Counted from the first letter of the stretch, positions 46,495-58,722 are shown. The stretch is DNA of 64,000 nt from Dermanyssus gallinae (GCA_003439945.1 QVRM01006018.1:372001-436000); one strand, 5' to 3'. The notes: generated by a model not told the origin, from the sequence alone. Translations and numbers: made by a program.

Positions 46495-47399
46495 TGCCTT
46501 CGTATGTTCTGCGTCAGTCGACCAGGACAATCTATCTGATACAGTTTTAAACGGCTTTGTTACACCCATGGCTCCCCGGTGAAACAACCGCGTCAGCTCG
46601 TTTCTAGTGGCTGCAGTCTTATCATCGCTCACAAAACCTGTGGCCACTCTGAATTAATTATTCCGTTTATCATGATAGCTCTGACGGTATCGAGCAGCTG
46701 CTGTCCGCTGGATTTCCGCTGTTTGCTGCTGTGGAACAGTTCGTTAACGAATCGCTCCAACAGACAGGATTGACGTAAGGAGTCCGCCCGAAGTTCCACG
46801 TCAATAAATGGTGTGGTACTTATTTGCATCAATTTGGTGTTTTCGACCAGGCCAACCTTTGACATCACTGAACGCCGTTCCTACGCAACTAGAACTCGCG
46901 GTAACGAGCTCCTCTATGTATTAATTTCGATACCAAGTTACGCTATGATTGGCGGTGAGGTGTTCAGATGGTTATGGAAAACATTATTTTTAGTATTTTA
47001 CGCCTACAAACGTTTCTGCCCAAAAGCGGGGCGAGCTACGTACGTCATGATAAACAAGGACAAATTGCCATGCCTAAGGTCAAGGGCGCACCTGATTTAT
47101 TAGTCACTTTAGTCCGAGAGATGTGACTCGTACTGAGCGTATCCATGGTCCGTTCGAACCCGCTTACAGAGCTTAGGCGTTATTTGAGCTTTTCGACAAT
47201 GATTTCTAGGTCAACTTCAACATTTTTCGCAAGTTCTCGGAGTGGCAACTGTTAGATGTTATTATATCTGTAAGCGTCAAACGTCCTCTTTTAGTAGAGT
47301 TCCTTGAGACATTCCTACCATTCCGATGGCAGCGATGTTTGGACACATTACAGCAGCGTTGTAATCATTATAGAACGCATATAGAGCCACGCATACATA
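46495..47399. other. Intronic, no element recognised
   Basis: No family motif was seen. The LINE relic to the right could extend into this stretch. Confidence 0.4.
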
Positions 47400-47795
47400 C
47401 AAAGCATTAAGCCTTTGGCGTTAATGCGGAGTCTGCCGGCGGATGCAGCAATGACCGCTCTATCATAAATACAGGTATATCCTCTGTTCCTAGAAGGCGC
47501 TCCAGGCCTCCTTCGAAAGAAGTGGGTGCCAAAGCGGCAAACACTTTTGCATAAATCTAAGAGATTCCTGTGTCACAAGACGATACTTTCCCGGCCATGA
47601 ACGTTGATCTTTTTTTTGCGAATGGGTGTTACGATTGACTCCTTAGAAACTCCAGGCAAATTTGCTTGTTTAAAGGACCGCGTCAAAAAAATATCGCTAC
47701 CGGCTCTGCCAGTACATGGGCCAGTTCCTTGAAAATGATTGGTGGAAGATTGTCCGCGTGGCTATGCACATCAACGCATCTCAGCTCCGGCTGTT
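47400..47795 (-). pseudogene. jockey/CR1-like LINE RT fragment
   Basis: Minus-strand frames from about 47755 give IIFKELAHVLAEPVAIFF, then after a shift RSFKQANLPGVSKESIVTPI and a WPGKYRLVT block. This order matches the 'P..LK..A..LA.PL..IFN.SL..G..P..WK.A.V.PI.K' start of jockey/CR1 reverse transcriptases. Only this 5' part of the RT is recognisable. Confidence 0.65.
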
Positions 47796-48535
47796 CACAC
47801 GGATACCCATTTGAAACGAAAGTTCAGTGGCTCAACAGATAGCCTTCCATATCAGGCTCCTTGATGACAGAACGTCAAATGTCGGATGTCGCGCTGAAGC
47901 GGGCCACTTGAGGGGAACATTCTGTTTCCTTTCGCACCAATCGGTGACCAAACCAGACACGCTCTTGATGTGGCGCAGGCAGGCAGGTAGGTTTGTTTCG
48001 GCGGGCGTTTCAAAAGTGCAGTTTAGTCAAGCCGAAAGCGAACACCTATGAGCAAAAACAAATAAAGCAAAAACCCGACAGTAGACGGCGCAGCAGTCTG
48101 TCTGACATTTCGTTTGCAAGCAAATTAATAATACTTGGGAAAATGCGACGGCGACGACGACAATGACGACGGCCCGACTCACTCGCTTGCAAGAGATGGG
48201 TGCTTTGGCCTATGGCTTGCGCTTGAATCTCGGCCGTTCTCGCGGCACGCCTCCTCTTCGAGTAGCGAACGACAAAACAAAGAACTCAAATGTAGTCCCA
48301 CAGCAGTAGCACCACCACCACCACCAACAACAACAACAATAATAGATCGGCTGTTGGGGGATTGGCTGGCCCACGGCCTCGTGACTCTAGCCCAACGAGA
48401 GATGCAATAGTTGTACATCGCAAAGTAGTCCAGCAATTGCATTATATTCGGATCGTTCTCCGGATGTGCGGAGTGGACAACGACAGAGAGCTACAGCTAG
48501 TTAAATCAATCTTTTTCGTTCGCGATCTCTCTCTT
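47796..48535. other. Intronic, GC-richer, no element recognised
   Basis: Includes an ACC/AAC triplet run at 48308-48340. No exon was recognised. Confidence 0.45.
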
Positions 48536-48536
48536 T

Positions 48537-48538
<2 letters not shown>

Positions 48539-48595
<57 letters not shown>

Positions 48596-48601
48596 GTATA
48601 T
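48539..48601. repeat. (TA)n microsatellite
   Basis: About 50 bases of perfect TA plus degenerate edges. Confidence 0.95.
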
Positions 48602-49402
48602 CGCCCTCGGATAGGAGCAATTGTTTATAGCTAGAGAGAACCGTATGTGGGACAGATAGGTAGGATAGATGTCTGTCGCGAGAATTGAACAAACATGAGC
48701 GATTAAAAACAAGAGACGGGCGAGCCATGAAGTTTCGCCAGCCAGCAGCAGCATCAATAACAGTCGTCACAGTGACGAAAGATTGTTTCCTTTTTGTGTT
48801 TTTGTCTTTCATCGTCGTATCGCACGCACTTCAGAGCTAAGTTGGCGGGCGGGGCGGGCTTCAGAGGTACCCTTCAGAGGTACACGGCCGGCGGCGGCAG
48901 CAGCAGCAGTGGGGTGAGAGATTTGTTTCTGAGCTTTCGCCGATGACAACATGCATGAAGGCGAGAGTCGACCGACCGGGTCCCAACCCTAGATTGGCTT
49001 GATCATCGACATTTCAAAAAACAACTTCAGGATCACTCGAGTCATTGATAATGACAACAACAAAAACAACAACAACAACAACCATAACAACAACAACAAG
49101 CGGAACTAGCGGCGTGAGTCGGTAACGTCGCAAGCCACGGCTTGAGATAGACTTAAGTGGCTTAAGCGAAGTCGATGAGGTGTTTATCGTTCCAGAGGCG
49201 AAGAAGGCTCAGCCAGTTGAGAAGCGGAAGCTAATGTAAATGAGACTCCGAGCCGCACTGTTGGCCAGCCTTTGTGATGAATTATTGAACTACTCTCCGC
49301 AAATCTATCTACGTACAACGGGCGAGGCGAGACACTCGAGATCACGGTAACACGCAGGTGGCGATAACGTTGGCGACCAGTTACAGTGGCGGGCTCTCTT
49401 TA
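48602..49402. promoter_or_regulatory. GC-richer intronic island
   Basis: 48840-49000 is GC-rich with a GGC/CAG run at 48885-48910, followed by CAA triplets at 49052-49100. No exon was recognised. A regulatory role is only a guess from composition. Confidence 0.15.
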
Positions 49403-49453
49403 TTATATATATAGTATATATCTAATATATATATATATTATATATAGTGTGTA
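49403..49453. repeat. Degenerate (TA)n
   Basis: TA runs with several phase breaks. Confidence 0.85.
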
Positions 49454-49604
49454 TGGTGTAAATAGGGAGCTCGAGCAATTTACTTCATCATGTACCTGAT
49501 GTACTTCCTTAACTGTTGCCAGTGAGGACTTCGTCCGAATTGGATTATCATTTTTCCATTGTCTTATTTTAAACTTTTTTTTATAGTTGAACAGTGTTGA
49601 TCTA

Positions 49605-49850
49605 GTCGTTCCTCACCGGTGTCGTTGTGGTTCTCTTGTGGACGCGTTGGGCCATCATGGCTTGTCCTGCACCTTGACTGCAGTTTCGACGAACACGGCC
49701 ACTTGGCTTTAAATGACACTTTTAGTCAAGTACTGAGATCTGCTGACTTTCCGTGTGTACTGGTACCTCCGGGTCTATCCAGGGACGATGGAAGAAGACC
49801 TGACGGTCTTACTCTGACCCCTTTGAGCGTGGCTGTATGCTTGTCAGACA
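49605..49850 (+). pseudogene. REL-type LINE zinc-knuckle and nuclease-start fragment
   Basis: The + strand near 49615 encodes [17 protein letters not shown], a CCHC-like knuckle (C-x-C-x8-H-x4-C). After a frame change it continues [20 protein letters not shown] and [13 protein letters not shown], then after another shift FERGCMLV. This is the stretch between knuckle and PD-(D/E)xK nuclease in REL-type LINEs, the same family type as at 29.6 kb. It ends abruptly where RT-type sequence begins. Confidence 0.7.
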
Positions 49851-50470
49851 GGCGCGTTACTGCGTGTGCTATCGCGCATGATATATTAAATGCTCATTTC
49901 CGTCAAATGTTTGCTAGTGCCATAAGCGTTCCAAGCTGTGCTTCTTCAGTGTGGGACGAGCGCGTCACTGAAGCCCGTCAAGCCCTGTCACGGCATTTTA
50001 GCGATTTCGAAGTTATCGACTCTATAATAAAAGCACCGTCCGGCCAGGCCCCGGGGCCCGATTTGGTCACAAACGAGTATCTCAGACAAGCGATTCCGAT
50101 TGCGCTTTTCAGACTGCTTTACTATATTTTCCAGACTGCTTCACTACACTTGTTAACGACGTGATGAAAACGACCCAAATTCCCTTGGAATGGAAAACCA
50201 GCCTTCTTAGCATTATCACTAAAGGAAAAGGGGATTCGTTGCTGGCTCCATGTTCTTACCGAGGTATCGCAAAGAAGAGCACAATCTACAAACTTCCGTC
50301 GGCTATCCTAGCCCGTCGATTAGAACATTTCCTTGAGGTTAACGGAAAGCCGCCGGAGCAACAACATGGGTTCAGAAAAGACCGGTCAACAATGACAGCA
50401 TGTGCTGTACTTCTGAATTCTATACAACGGGCACTTCGAACTTCCGTATGCAGCGACATGTGCGACCTTC
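49851..50470 (+). pseudogene. LINE reverse transcriptase, N-terminal half (+ strand)
   Basis: Two overlapping frames, joined by a frameshift near 50140, carry [23 protein letters not shown] (the usual 'APGPD' block, about residues 125-150 of the frame), then PLEWKTSLLSIITKGKGDSL, YRGIAKKSTIYKLPSAILARRLE and QHGFRKDRST, in the standard RT order up to just before motif A. An RT N-terminus placed after a C-terminal nuclease piece shows that two broken copies are joined. Confidence 0.8.
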
Positions 50471-50559
50471 GTCGAACAAGGCCATTTCTGATTGTAGCAA
50501 TAGCTTCGATGGCGTTTGCACTCCGACACTCGCAACCAAGGCTCACCCGACCCTGTCAT

Positions 50560-51535
50560 TAATGTGCTCTGTGAAGCATCGGCCGTTGGTAGGCAGTACC
50601 ACCCCCAATCACTTGAAGCTATTCAAATACTCAACGATCGTTGCCCCTATACGAAGCGAGTCGAATTCGGCTAGTCGCCCTCCCCGGCGGAATTTCATAG
50701 CTTCAGTTTTATCAAAGTTGATTGTCAGACCGGTATCTGGTACGCGGCGTATAGCAACGTTTTAACGTGAGAAGCAGATCCTTGAAGTTTAAATGGCAAG
50801 TTTTTTAGCATCAGGAAGAACAACAGAGAGCTTAGATTATCGCCCTGCGCGACACCGGTTGTTTGAGCGACCGGGGGAAGGTGGGACACCCCGTCATCGA
50901 TACTCACCGAGTTTTCCTGAGGTGTAGCCCTGATTAGCGGGACTCCGCACTCAGCGAGTTTTACCAGGATCTTGTCTCTAGGCGTCGCATAGAACACAGA
51001 TTTGAAATCGACGTATACTGCGAAGAGTGCCTGTTTCGGCCGGCTGATGGCGCTGCGCACTTCACTTAGTAATAGGTTGCATGCCGTGGTCGTTGAGCGT
51101 ATGTGCCGTGAAAACCGTGCTATTCGTCCGGTATGCAGCCGCAGAATTTTAAGAAGGTGCAGAGGTGCCGTCGAGTGATGAAAAGTGCTAGAAGTTTATA
51201 ACAGCAACTTTTCTTCGCAATCGCCCTCCAAGATGACTGTACCTGCGGATCACCTTTCTTCTTTGGTATGATATAACAGCGCATCACTCCAAGTTGGTGG
51301 TAGACGTCCCTAACGGAGGCAAGTATTGAATAAACTTGTCTAACAAAGAGGCATGCCAGCCGCCGTCTTCAGATGTTCGGTCCAAGCCAGCTGCTTTGTT
51401 TGGCTGGAGCCGTTTCATGGTGCTTAGCACTCCCACTACGGAGAACTCTACTGCCATCTCATGGCGCATAAACGAAGTCAGTTCGTTCCATGCGCAATGG
51501 AACACTGCTGGGAATGGTATTGGCGCTTGCATACA
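50560..51535 (-). pseudogene. LINE reverse transcriptase (minus strand)
   Basis: Reading leftward from 51530: RLQPNKAAGLDRTSEDGG (the 'P.KA.G.D' block), then near 51010 FAVYVDFKSVFYATPRDKI (motif A), near 50860 TTGVAQGDNLSSLLF (motif B), near 50745 LYAAYQIPV where the catalytic YADD has become YAAY, and near 50700 INFDKTEAMKFRRGG, the segment after motif C. Frameshifts and stops occur. The copy is tail-to-tail with the + strand RT fragment on its left. Confidence 0.85.
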
Positions 51536-51619
51536 TTGCTCTGAAGTGCTCTATCAAGACAGCAGAGTTTATGGGACAAAAGGACGATTTCACTCGTTTC
51601 TATCTACCTGCGGAACTCC

Positions 51620-52230
51620 TTGATTGCTTCAGTAGCTTATTCGCCTGATGTTTAAAATCGGGAAAAAATGCCTTATGGTCTTCTCGTATCGAACCATTAT
51701 CGATATTGTACCAAAATTATTCATGTTAGGTGTATATTCTTGGGGTTCCTTCCACGTACGTTGACCGTAATATTAAGTGTTAAAACTATTGAACGGGAAA
51801 ACGTTCAATTGCTTGAAAAAATTGTCAATGGGGTTTATTGTGACCATTTGCTTTCAGGCAGCCAGCATGAACATTTTTTGCAAAGCAGATTTTTTTGCCG
51901 AAAACGACAATATGTCTGGTTTCTCTACCAAACACCTGTATAACTTGCAATCGCGCTTTTAGTAAAGTAATGTCCGACCATTCACATCAGTAAAAACAGA
52001 TGTTAGAAAATTCACTTTCACTCACTTAAACGAAACATTTTCGCTCTCACGCACTGTACAAAAAATATTGTAAAAAAATACTCATTTAAAAAGTTCTACC
52101 ACCTAAATTTAAAACACCCCTTAAAATCGAGAGACGTAATTTAGAAAGACACGTGTTGCACTTTGTGTCTGCCAGCGTTCGTTGGCGCGGATGCGTAGAG
52201 GCTAATTATGCCAGAAAATGTATCGAAATA
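51620..52230. other. Intronic, no element recognised
   Basis: AT-rich; nothing assignable. Confidence 0.5.
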
Positions 52231-52231
52231 G

Positions 52232-52232
<1 letters not shown>

Positions 52233-52277
<45 letters not shown>
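52233..52277. repeat. (TA)n microsatellite
   Basis: Perfect TA run. Confidence 0.95.
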
Positions 52278-52279
<2 letters not shown>

Positions 52280-53495
52280 GCAGGCATAAACATATTGCCG
52301 CGTTTGTAGCTTGCGATAGTTGTCATCGGACGATTGAACCCTATGCATGGGTAACTTCGAGCTGCCTCCTTCGCGAATATTGCAGCTTACTAACAAGCGA
52401 ATGTCTGCCATCACAGCCACAGCTACACATACATACACAGAGAGAGGAATATGCATGCTTTAATGCTAACGTATGGGACGAACATTTGTCGACAAACGCG
52501 CACTGCAAGCGGAACGAGGCGGCACAGCTGGTTGGCTGTCCTCCCTACTCTGTCCAGGAACTGGCTGGTTGAGACAGTCGTCTCTACATTGATGCGGTAT
52601 CGACCGCATTAATATAAATAAATACACACATACGTACGCAGGCACGTACTACGTAAATGTAGATATGTATGTGTTGTACAGTCCACAGTTATGTTCGTGC
52701 ATATATTATGAAAAGTAGCTTGTGGCATAATTCGAACGAACGGCGGCGGCAGCGGCAAAACAACGGTTTTACTACTATATAGATGGGGTTCGTGTAGATC
52801 GACGCGCAGAGATAGAACTGACAGCGAGACATAGAGACAAAAGGAAACAGAAAGAAGAGAGTGTGAGAGAGAGATATGGATGGATAGGGAGAGGAAGAGA
52901 GAGGTAGGTGGATAGGAGAAGAGAGAAGGTAAATTGACGAGTAGGGGAAAACTGTAGGACAGTCAGGAAACAATGCTCACGCTGGCTGGCTGGCTGGCTA
53001 GAGACGTTAAAGAAGTGAGGTATTGAGGTAGAGCCAAACTATGATCTCATAAGCATATTCTGTTCCGCTCTCTCTCTCTCTCCCTCCTCTAACTATATCT
53101 TTCTCGCCATTCCTCGCATTCGCCGTAGTCGAGTAAGGGAGAAACTTCACAGGCTTCAATAGTATTAGGCATTGCGGAAAGATGCCGCATGAGGTGATAG
53201 CCGCCCGCCGTAAAATCAACGCGCATTGTGGCAGAAGGTGGGAAATTCTCTGGCGGCCGCCTCCAGCGGCAACGATTCTGTTCGTTGGCAAACAGACTGT
53301 GTTTGCTGCTCTTGCTGCTGCTGGCTGTCTGCATATCGTGCGGCAACGCAATGCGGCGTAGTTGATCGTGGCGTGGAGCATGGCCCCCCACACAAGCGGT
53401 GAGCCATATCGGTCGAAATCTAGCCATACTCAATGTGTCCCTGCTTCCTGTGCATTATGAGCGTTCTGCCACCACGCGGGTGCAGCTGTTGCAGC
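52278..53495. other. Intronic, no element recognised
   Basis: Purine-rich at 52850-52935; GC-richer at 53190-53420. A 128-codon minus frame (53393-53007) is unrecognised. Confidence 0.45.
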
Positions 53496-53610
53496 TACTG
53501 CAGCTGTTGTTGTTATTGTTGTTGTGGTTGTTGTTGTTGTTACTATTATTATTATTGTTGTTCTTGTTGTGGTCGTACTTGCTGTTGTTGTCGTTGAAGC
53601 TGTTCCTTTT
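53495..53610. repeat. (TTG)n/(ATT)n imperfect microsatellite
   Basis: TTG, TTA and CTG triplets. Confidence 0.85.
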
Positions 53611-54585
53611 GCATTTCCTGTCGCCCAAACAACCACAACTCCAACGTATCCGCATAATCGAGCCGGCAAAGAGGCCGGCGCCTCACAGGCGTTTTGCGTG
53701 CACTGCGGACGATAATACTGTCATGTCGCCATTGTTAATGAAGCACTGGCGCGGCAAGTATATATATATATATATATACATATAGATACATGCGTACGAT
53801 CGTTCCCATGTAAGTATGCGCATTTACAATTAGATATGCAAGTATATAGGGAGACAACGGTCTGCTTGGTATTGCCGTCGTTTCATTATTCCACAGGAGT
53901 AACACGGATCAACAGCAGCAGCAGCAGCAGCAACAGCCATGACAACAAAAACACGTCTTGGGTTCAGCTCACTCTGTCGCGTTACGGTCTTTGACGCCGG
54001 TTGAGTCTCGTTATGCGGTCTGGCCTAGCCTAGTAGGTATTCCCGGTACGCTCGCCCCTATAGCGTTGCCGTCCGTTGAGTAGTTCCGTATACTCGTAGC
54101 ATAGCCGGACAGATTGGGAGACTTCTGTCAATTTGGCACAGGGGGATACTGTAGCGCTGCTCTTTGGGTAGTTTTTAGGTCGCAGAAAAGCCTGTAGAAA
54201 CAAGCTTCTTTGGTTTGGATGATGAAAGTCTTTCCCGAGCGAGTTGTAGGCGGGCTTAACGCCATCTACCGCGTATACTGTGTATATTCATATAGGACAA
54301 TGGCAGATAGAATTGACTCATAGGTGTGTGCATATATTTGTTTTGGGTAATTTTTTGAGCGGTGATTATTGATAATAGATGATTAACCCTACCGCTGATA
54401 GTCAGCGACCATGCTGCCTGGGGACAAGGACTGGGAAAAACCCCTAATATCTCATCCTCTCCCCCAGATATCCCCAGATATTGCACGCTTTTGCTGCCAC
54501 TCTAAGCATTCCTAATATAATAAAAATGTAACTGATGTTGCCACAAGGGCTTCTCAACGCGCAAATTGGATCTTCCGATAATTTG
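53611..54585. other. Intronic, no element recognised
   Basis: Short (TA)n at 53758-53785 and CAG run at 53911-53935; otherwise unassigned. Confidence 0.5.
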
Positions 54586-54589
54586 CTGT

Positions 54590-54780
54590 ACGCTCTCCTG
54601 AGCTGTACGTCCAATTGTATACTACATACGTACTGCCACTACTGACATACGCAGCACCAGTGTGGTTTCCGGGTCTAATTAAGGACAAAGCTTGCCTGGA
54701 ACGAGTGGAACGGAAATTCACGAAACGGATTGCATTTCGCTGCCATGTTGACCGGGGCCACGTCAGACGTTCCCACACAA
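54590..54780 (+). pseudogene. jockey/CR1-like LINE, post-RT fragment
   Basis: The + strand encodes YVLPLLTYAAPVWFPGLIKD followed by LERVERKFTKRIAF. This matches the 'LVRP.LEYA.PVW.P....D...LE.VQR..TK.I' segment after the RT in jockey/CR1 elements. Flanking parts are too decayed to read. Confidence 0.75.
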
Positions 54781-56485
54781 TTGACGTGACTTAAGAAGCT
54801 TGATCAAAGAATGCTGCTAAAGCTGAGAAGAACCCGCGTCTATTCAACAACATGTTCGTTGAAAGGCTAACGACATACGCGTCGGGCTAGCAGCATGGTT
54901 TCCTGTGTTCATCGCACGGAAAGCGCTACATCAGCGATCACGAGTATACCCATGGAGATCTCTAGACCTAGTTACGAGGTTAGGGGCCGCCAACATCCTG
55001 CACTACTCGCAGATTATAATCACATATGGATCACATGACCATACTGTCATATGCGAAGGTATATTCTTTCTTTCTACCTTGAATAAGAGCGTTTCAATCT
55101 TATAAAGGGTAACATGTTGTGTACATTAGGTTTACATGTCAAACATAATAGATATATATATATATATAATATATTATATAATATATATATAACTATATAT
55201 ATATAGTTCACCAGCATTTGGTTTATCCACTTTTGGATTACAGCTTTTCGCACTCGATTGTAATTCCGTCAAACTTATTTTGTCTACATTTACGTTTTCG
55301 TCATTCGCGTCTTCAATCAAACGGTGAATGGTGATCGCTAACGACAAAGCTGTCGGACTTCGTGTATTCAAAACTTACTCAATTAGATTTTGACAGCATA
55401 TGATTCCACCAGAACGGTGGAACCTGCTACATAGCGAGCCCTACAATTAAGCTGCTCCAGCCCAAATAATAATAATAATAATCTCTCAGAGCGGACGTTT
55501 CGTGGCTATCTCGTTCGTGCAACCTGACGCCCCTGGACTTTTTTCTGTTTTTTGAAGAGCGAGGTGTTTGCCAGTAAGCTCGCTACCATCGACTACCTAA
55601 AGGAAACTATTCGGCGGGTGATTTCGAAATTAATGCCCCAGTTATTTGATTATATTTAGTACACACTCTGTTTTTATGTCTGTTTGAAACCTTCAAGCGA
55701 TGCCCTTCCCGCGTCCTATATATATTTTTTTTTGTATTGAATAAATATATTTGTAAATCTCAGTTGAATAGTTGACTTATAACCCATAAGGTTAGTTCCA
55801 AAATATACTGTTTCAAAACCTAAGTACAAATTAATATTCGAGACCTTGTCTCAATGGTCCCGGAACCCATTTCTTGTGTTACAGTAAAATGTATATCGTA
55901 CACAAACGGCCACTTGAAAGTGACGGAGTTGAAACACATTTCGAAGGTACTCCATGTAACGACTACAATATACAACGCGAATACAATACGATACGTCCAC
56001 TATATATCTGCCATTCTTCTCAGACAGATATCGAATGATGTACTACTAATCAACAGGCTAATAGATTGTAAACGAGCGTATAATCTGGGACGTCTGGAAC
56101 TACGACGACTCTTATCATGACGAGACACATTTACGAGATACGCATTTATGCAGTTCTATGCAGATCTCTTCTTAGTCGAGGTTATTACAGCGGCTACTGT
56201 TGATGCAGTGTTTTGTGACTCTATCTTCATTGTTTGTCATTGTTTGTTTGCGCACTGCCGCCGTCTTGACCGTGTTGAATAGCGACGAGTTGACGCGTTA
56301 CGGCGCCAATCCACTTGGTTCGCGTCCTGCTTTGTCGTCGACTCTTCTGCATCGGCTCGCATCGATACAATAGGCCCGTGTTAAGTGGCGGCAAAAATTG
56401 AACCAATTGTTATCCGCTTCAGTTTCTCTTTGTAAGTGCTTATCACAAGTGGTGAAAAATGCATTCATATAATGATACTTTTGCT
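54781..56485. other. Intronic, no element recognised
   Basis: Degenerate TA at 55150-55206 and a (AAT)n run at 55467-55482; nothing else assigned. Confidence 0.5.
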
Positions 56486-56486
56486 A

Positions 56487-56546
<60 letters not shown>
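56486..56546. repeat. (TA)n microsatellite
   Basis: About 55 bases of TA. Confidence 0.95.
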
Positions 56547-56548
<2 letters not shown>

Positions 56549-56648
56549 GTCACCTTTGCTTAATTTATATATATCTAAAGTGATATTATATATATATATA
56601 ATGTCACCTTGCTTAATTTATATATATCCAAGTGATATATATATATTT
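56545..56648 (+). repeat. Tandem duplication of about 54 bp
   Basis: AATGTCACCTTTGCTTAATT at 56546 recurs as AATGTCACCTTGCTTAATT at about 56600. Each is followed by TATATATC.AAGTGATAT and a TA run. Confidence 0.85.
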
Positions 56649-56664
56649 TTTTTGTGAAAGAGCA

Positions 56665-56725
56665 GACGATAGTTCATTGTCGACTAAACCGAAGAATTCT
56701 GTTTAGTCGGACAATGACTATCGTC
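56665..56725 (+). ncRNA. Compact 61-nt hairpin, candidate miRNA precursor or MITE relic
   Basis: Arms GACGATAGTTCATTGTCG.. (56665-56689) and its complement (56701-56725) pair over about 25 positions with two one-base bulges, around an 11-base loop. Size and loop fit an arthropod pre-miRNA. Stem ends are sharp: flanking bases do not pair. I do not recognise a known miRNA seed. A short foldback transposon remnant is the main alternative. Confidence 0.35.
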
Positions 56726-57335
56726 ATAGACACACGTTTAATTTAACTTGAAAGAAACAGACTGGGTGAAAAGTGAGCAGATGAGAGAGAAGAAGATGGA
56801 GGTAGGGGACGGGAGAAGAGAAAGAGGTAATTGGCGTAAAACTGAAATCGTTTTTAAAAGAGCGCGCGCAAGGGAGCTTGCGGGCGTTATGTCTGAAGGA
56901 TACCGATAATCGATTACAATGCGATCGGTTCACCCACCCTCATTTGCCTTTTCTCCTATATATATATATATATATGTTTCTTGCTATATATATATATCCG
57001 TCTACCGCTGAAGACTGCCAGCTGGCAACCATCAATGCAGCATAATGATAACATCTCCTACTTGGCGCAGGACTCCGGTGTCCGACTCCGACCCATGCGG
57101 ACCAAGCGATCAGTCAGTTCGCCACTTTCCATATCCATCGAGTGTGGCCGCTCGAGTGTGCTTCGTTCCCCCCCGGCCTCGGGCCGAGTGTCTAAGAGAG
57201 AAACACCTCCGTGCCTATTGCGTCAACTAACGCCCGAACCAATTGAGATCTCAGCGCGGTCGACGACGCGCCACTATCGCCTCGTATCTTCGTGACGTCC
57301 TTGGTTGTGCCCTTGTGTTCGTGATACTCTATTGT
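56726..57335. other. Intronic, no element recognised
   Basis: Short TA runs at 56958-56974 and 56984-56997. A 104-codon + frame (56981-57295) is unrecognised. Confidence 0.45.
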
Positions 57336-57405
<70 letters not shown>

Positions 57406-57452
57406 TCTTTTATTTATATTAATAAAAAATGCATATAAATATATATATATAT
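57336..57452. repeat. (TA)n microsatellite
   Basis: About 62 bases of TA followed by ATAAATA-rich DNA and a further short TA run. Confidence 0.95.
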
Positions 57453-58420
57453 ATCAGCTTCAGCTGATATCGTCACCGATCTGACAATTTAGTTAGCTAC
57501 TGATTTTGCTACTACTGCTACTATTTATTTAACTATGTACTCTTATTTTTATTGCTTTTGTTCTGCTTTTTTTTGTTGTTGTTGTCGCCGCTGTATTCCC
57601 TTTGCAGTGCTGCACACGGTAGACCTTGAATGGTGACCGTAGTCTGGTGAAGAGAGAGATAAGGAAGAATTTGTTATTGTGCACAATAACATCATATCAA
57701 TTTTTATCGCGTCACTGTGTAACACTTTACGAGAAAAGTAATACAATCGGCAATGAACTGTTTTGTTTTGTATTGAAGTAGTATGGGGTATAGTAACGAT
57801 TTATTAGCACGGAAACAAAGTTAAATTTAACATGAATTAATGTAAAAAAATGTTTACGGTGCAAATCTACACGATCTAGCCACATCATGGGAAACAAGCA
57901 CGCAATTCATGTCGACGACGATGTACAAATTACCAATAATAATAATAATCGAGGCGACACGTTCGAACCTCACTGCGCTGTAGACTAATAACATATATAT
58001 GAATAATAATGAAAATATGAACCAAGTGTATAGTCATGCCGATATAATAATACAAATCATATTAATAATGTGAATAATAGTATTTGGATGCAAACGACGC
58101 CCAGCTGTAACTAGATAGATTGACATAAGCGTATGTGTATGTATAAACAGAAGATCGTGTGTTTATGCGCCGCGTATAGTGTAAAGCCTCTTATAGTCCC
58201 TAGCCCATATCATCGCGTCGGGTCAGACTCGTAACGGGTTCATATGGGCGGGGATATGCGCGTCACTGCATGAGTGCGTACGGACGCACGCACTCACGCC
58301 GCCACAATGCCACAAAGCAACAGCAGAAGAAACGATAAGAAACAACAGATATACACGCAGAGCAAATTGTGGAGGTCATCTACGACTGCTACCAGGCTAC
58401 TGTTGTTATCGTCGATAATA
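57453..58420. other. Intronic, no element recognised
   Basis: Short (AAT)n at 57940-57951; nothing assignable. Confidence 0.5.
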
Positions 58421-58444
58421 ATAATAGTAATAATAATAATATTA

Positions 58445-58539
<95 letters not shown>

Positions 58540-58540
58540 T
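58421..58540 (-). repeat. (ATT)n tail of LINE copy D
   Basis: ATT triplets directly beside the LINE 3' end to the right, matching the family tail read on the minus strand. Confidence 0.85.
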
Positions 58541-58722
58541 CACTCCATGACGCCTAAAATAGATGCCGCGTTTCCTCTGCAAACGGCCAAAGACAACGCT
58601 TGCCTCAAGAATTGACCCTCTCTTTAGTCGCTTGTGACCTCCTGTATTCGCTTACTCAAATCTTTGAGAAATGCTTCGGTTCCCTTGCTGATTGGTCCTA
58701 GCGTCTCCGTGGCAATAGGCAC
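58541..58722 (-). pseudogene. REL-type LINE copy D, extreme C-terminus
   Basis: Bases 58541-58614 match 30236-30305 almost base for base and encode the terminal LSLAVCRGNAASILG segment. Upstream on the minus strand, a decayed equivalent of VPIA.ETLGPIS.GTEAFLKDL is readable. The copy retains only the last 60 or so codons. Confidence 0.75.

Noticed and set aside
47145..47165. CCGTTCGAACCCGC resembling a tRNA B box (minus strand)
   Set aside because: No A box on the proper side and no arm pairing.
57960..57985. GTTCGAACCTC resembling a B box
   Set aside because: Match is partial and isolated; no A box found.
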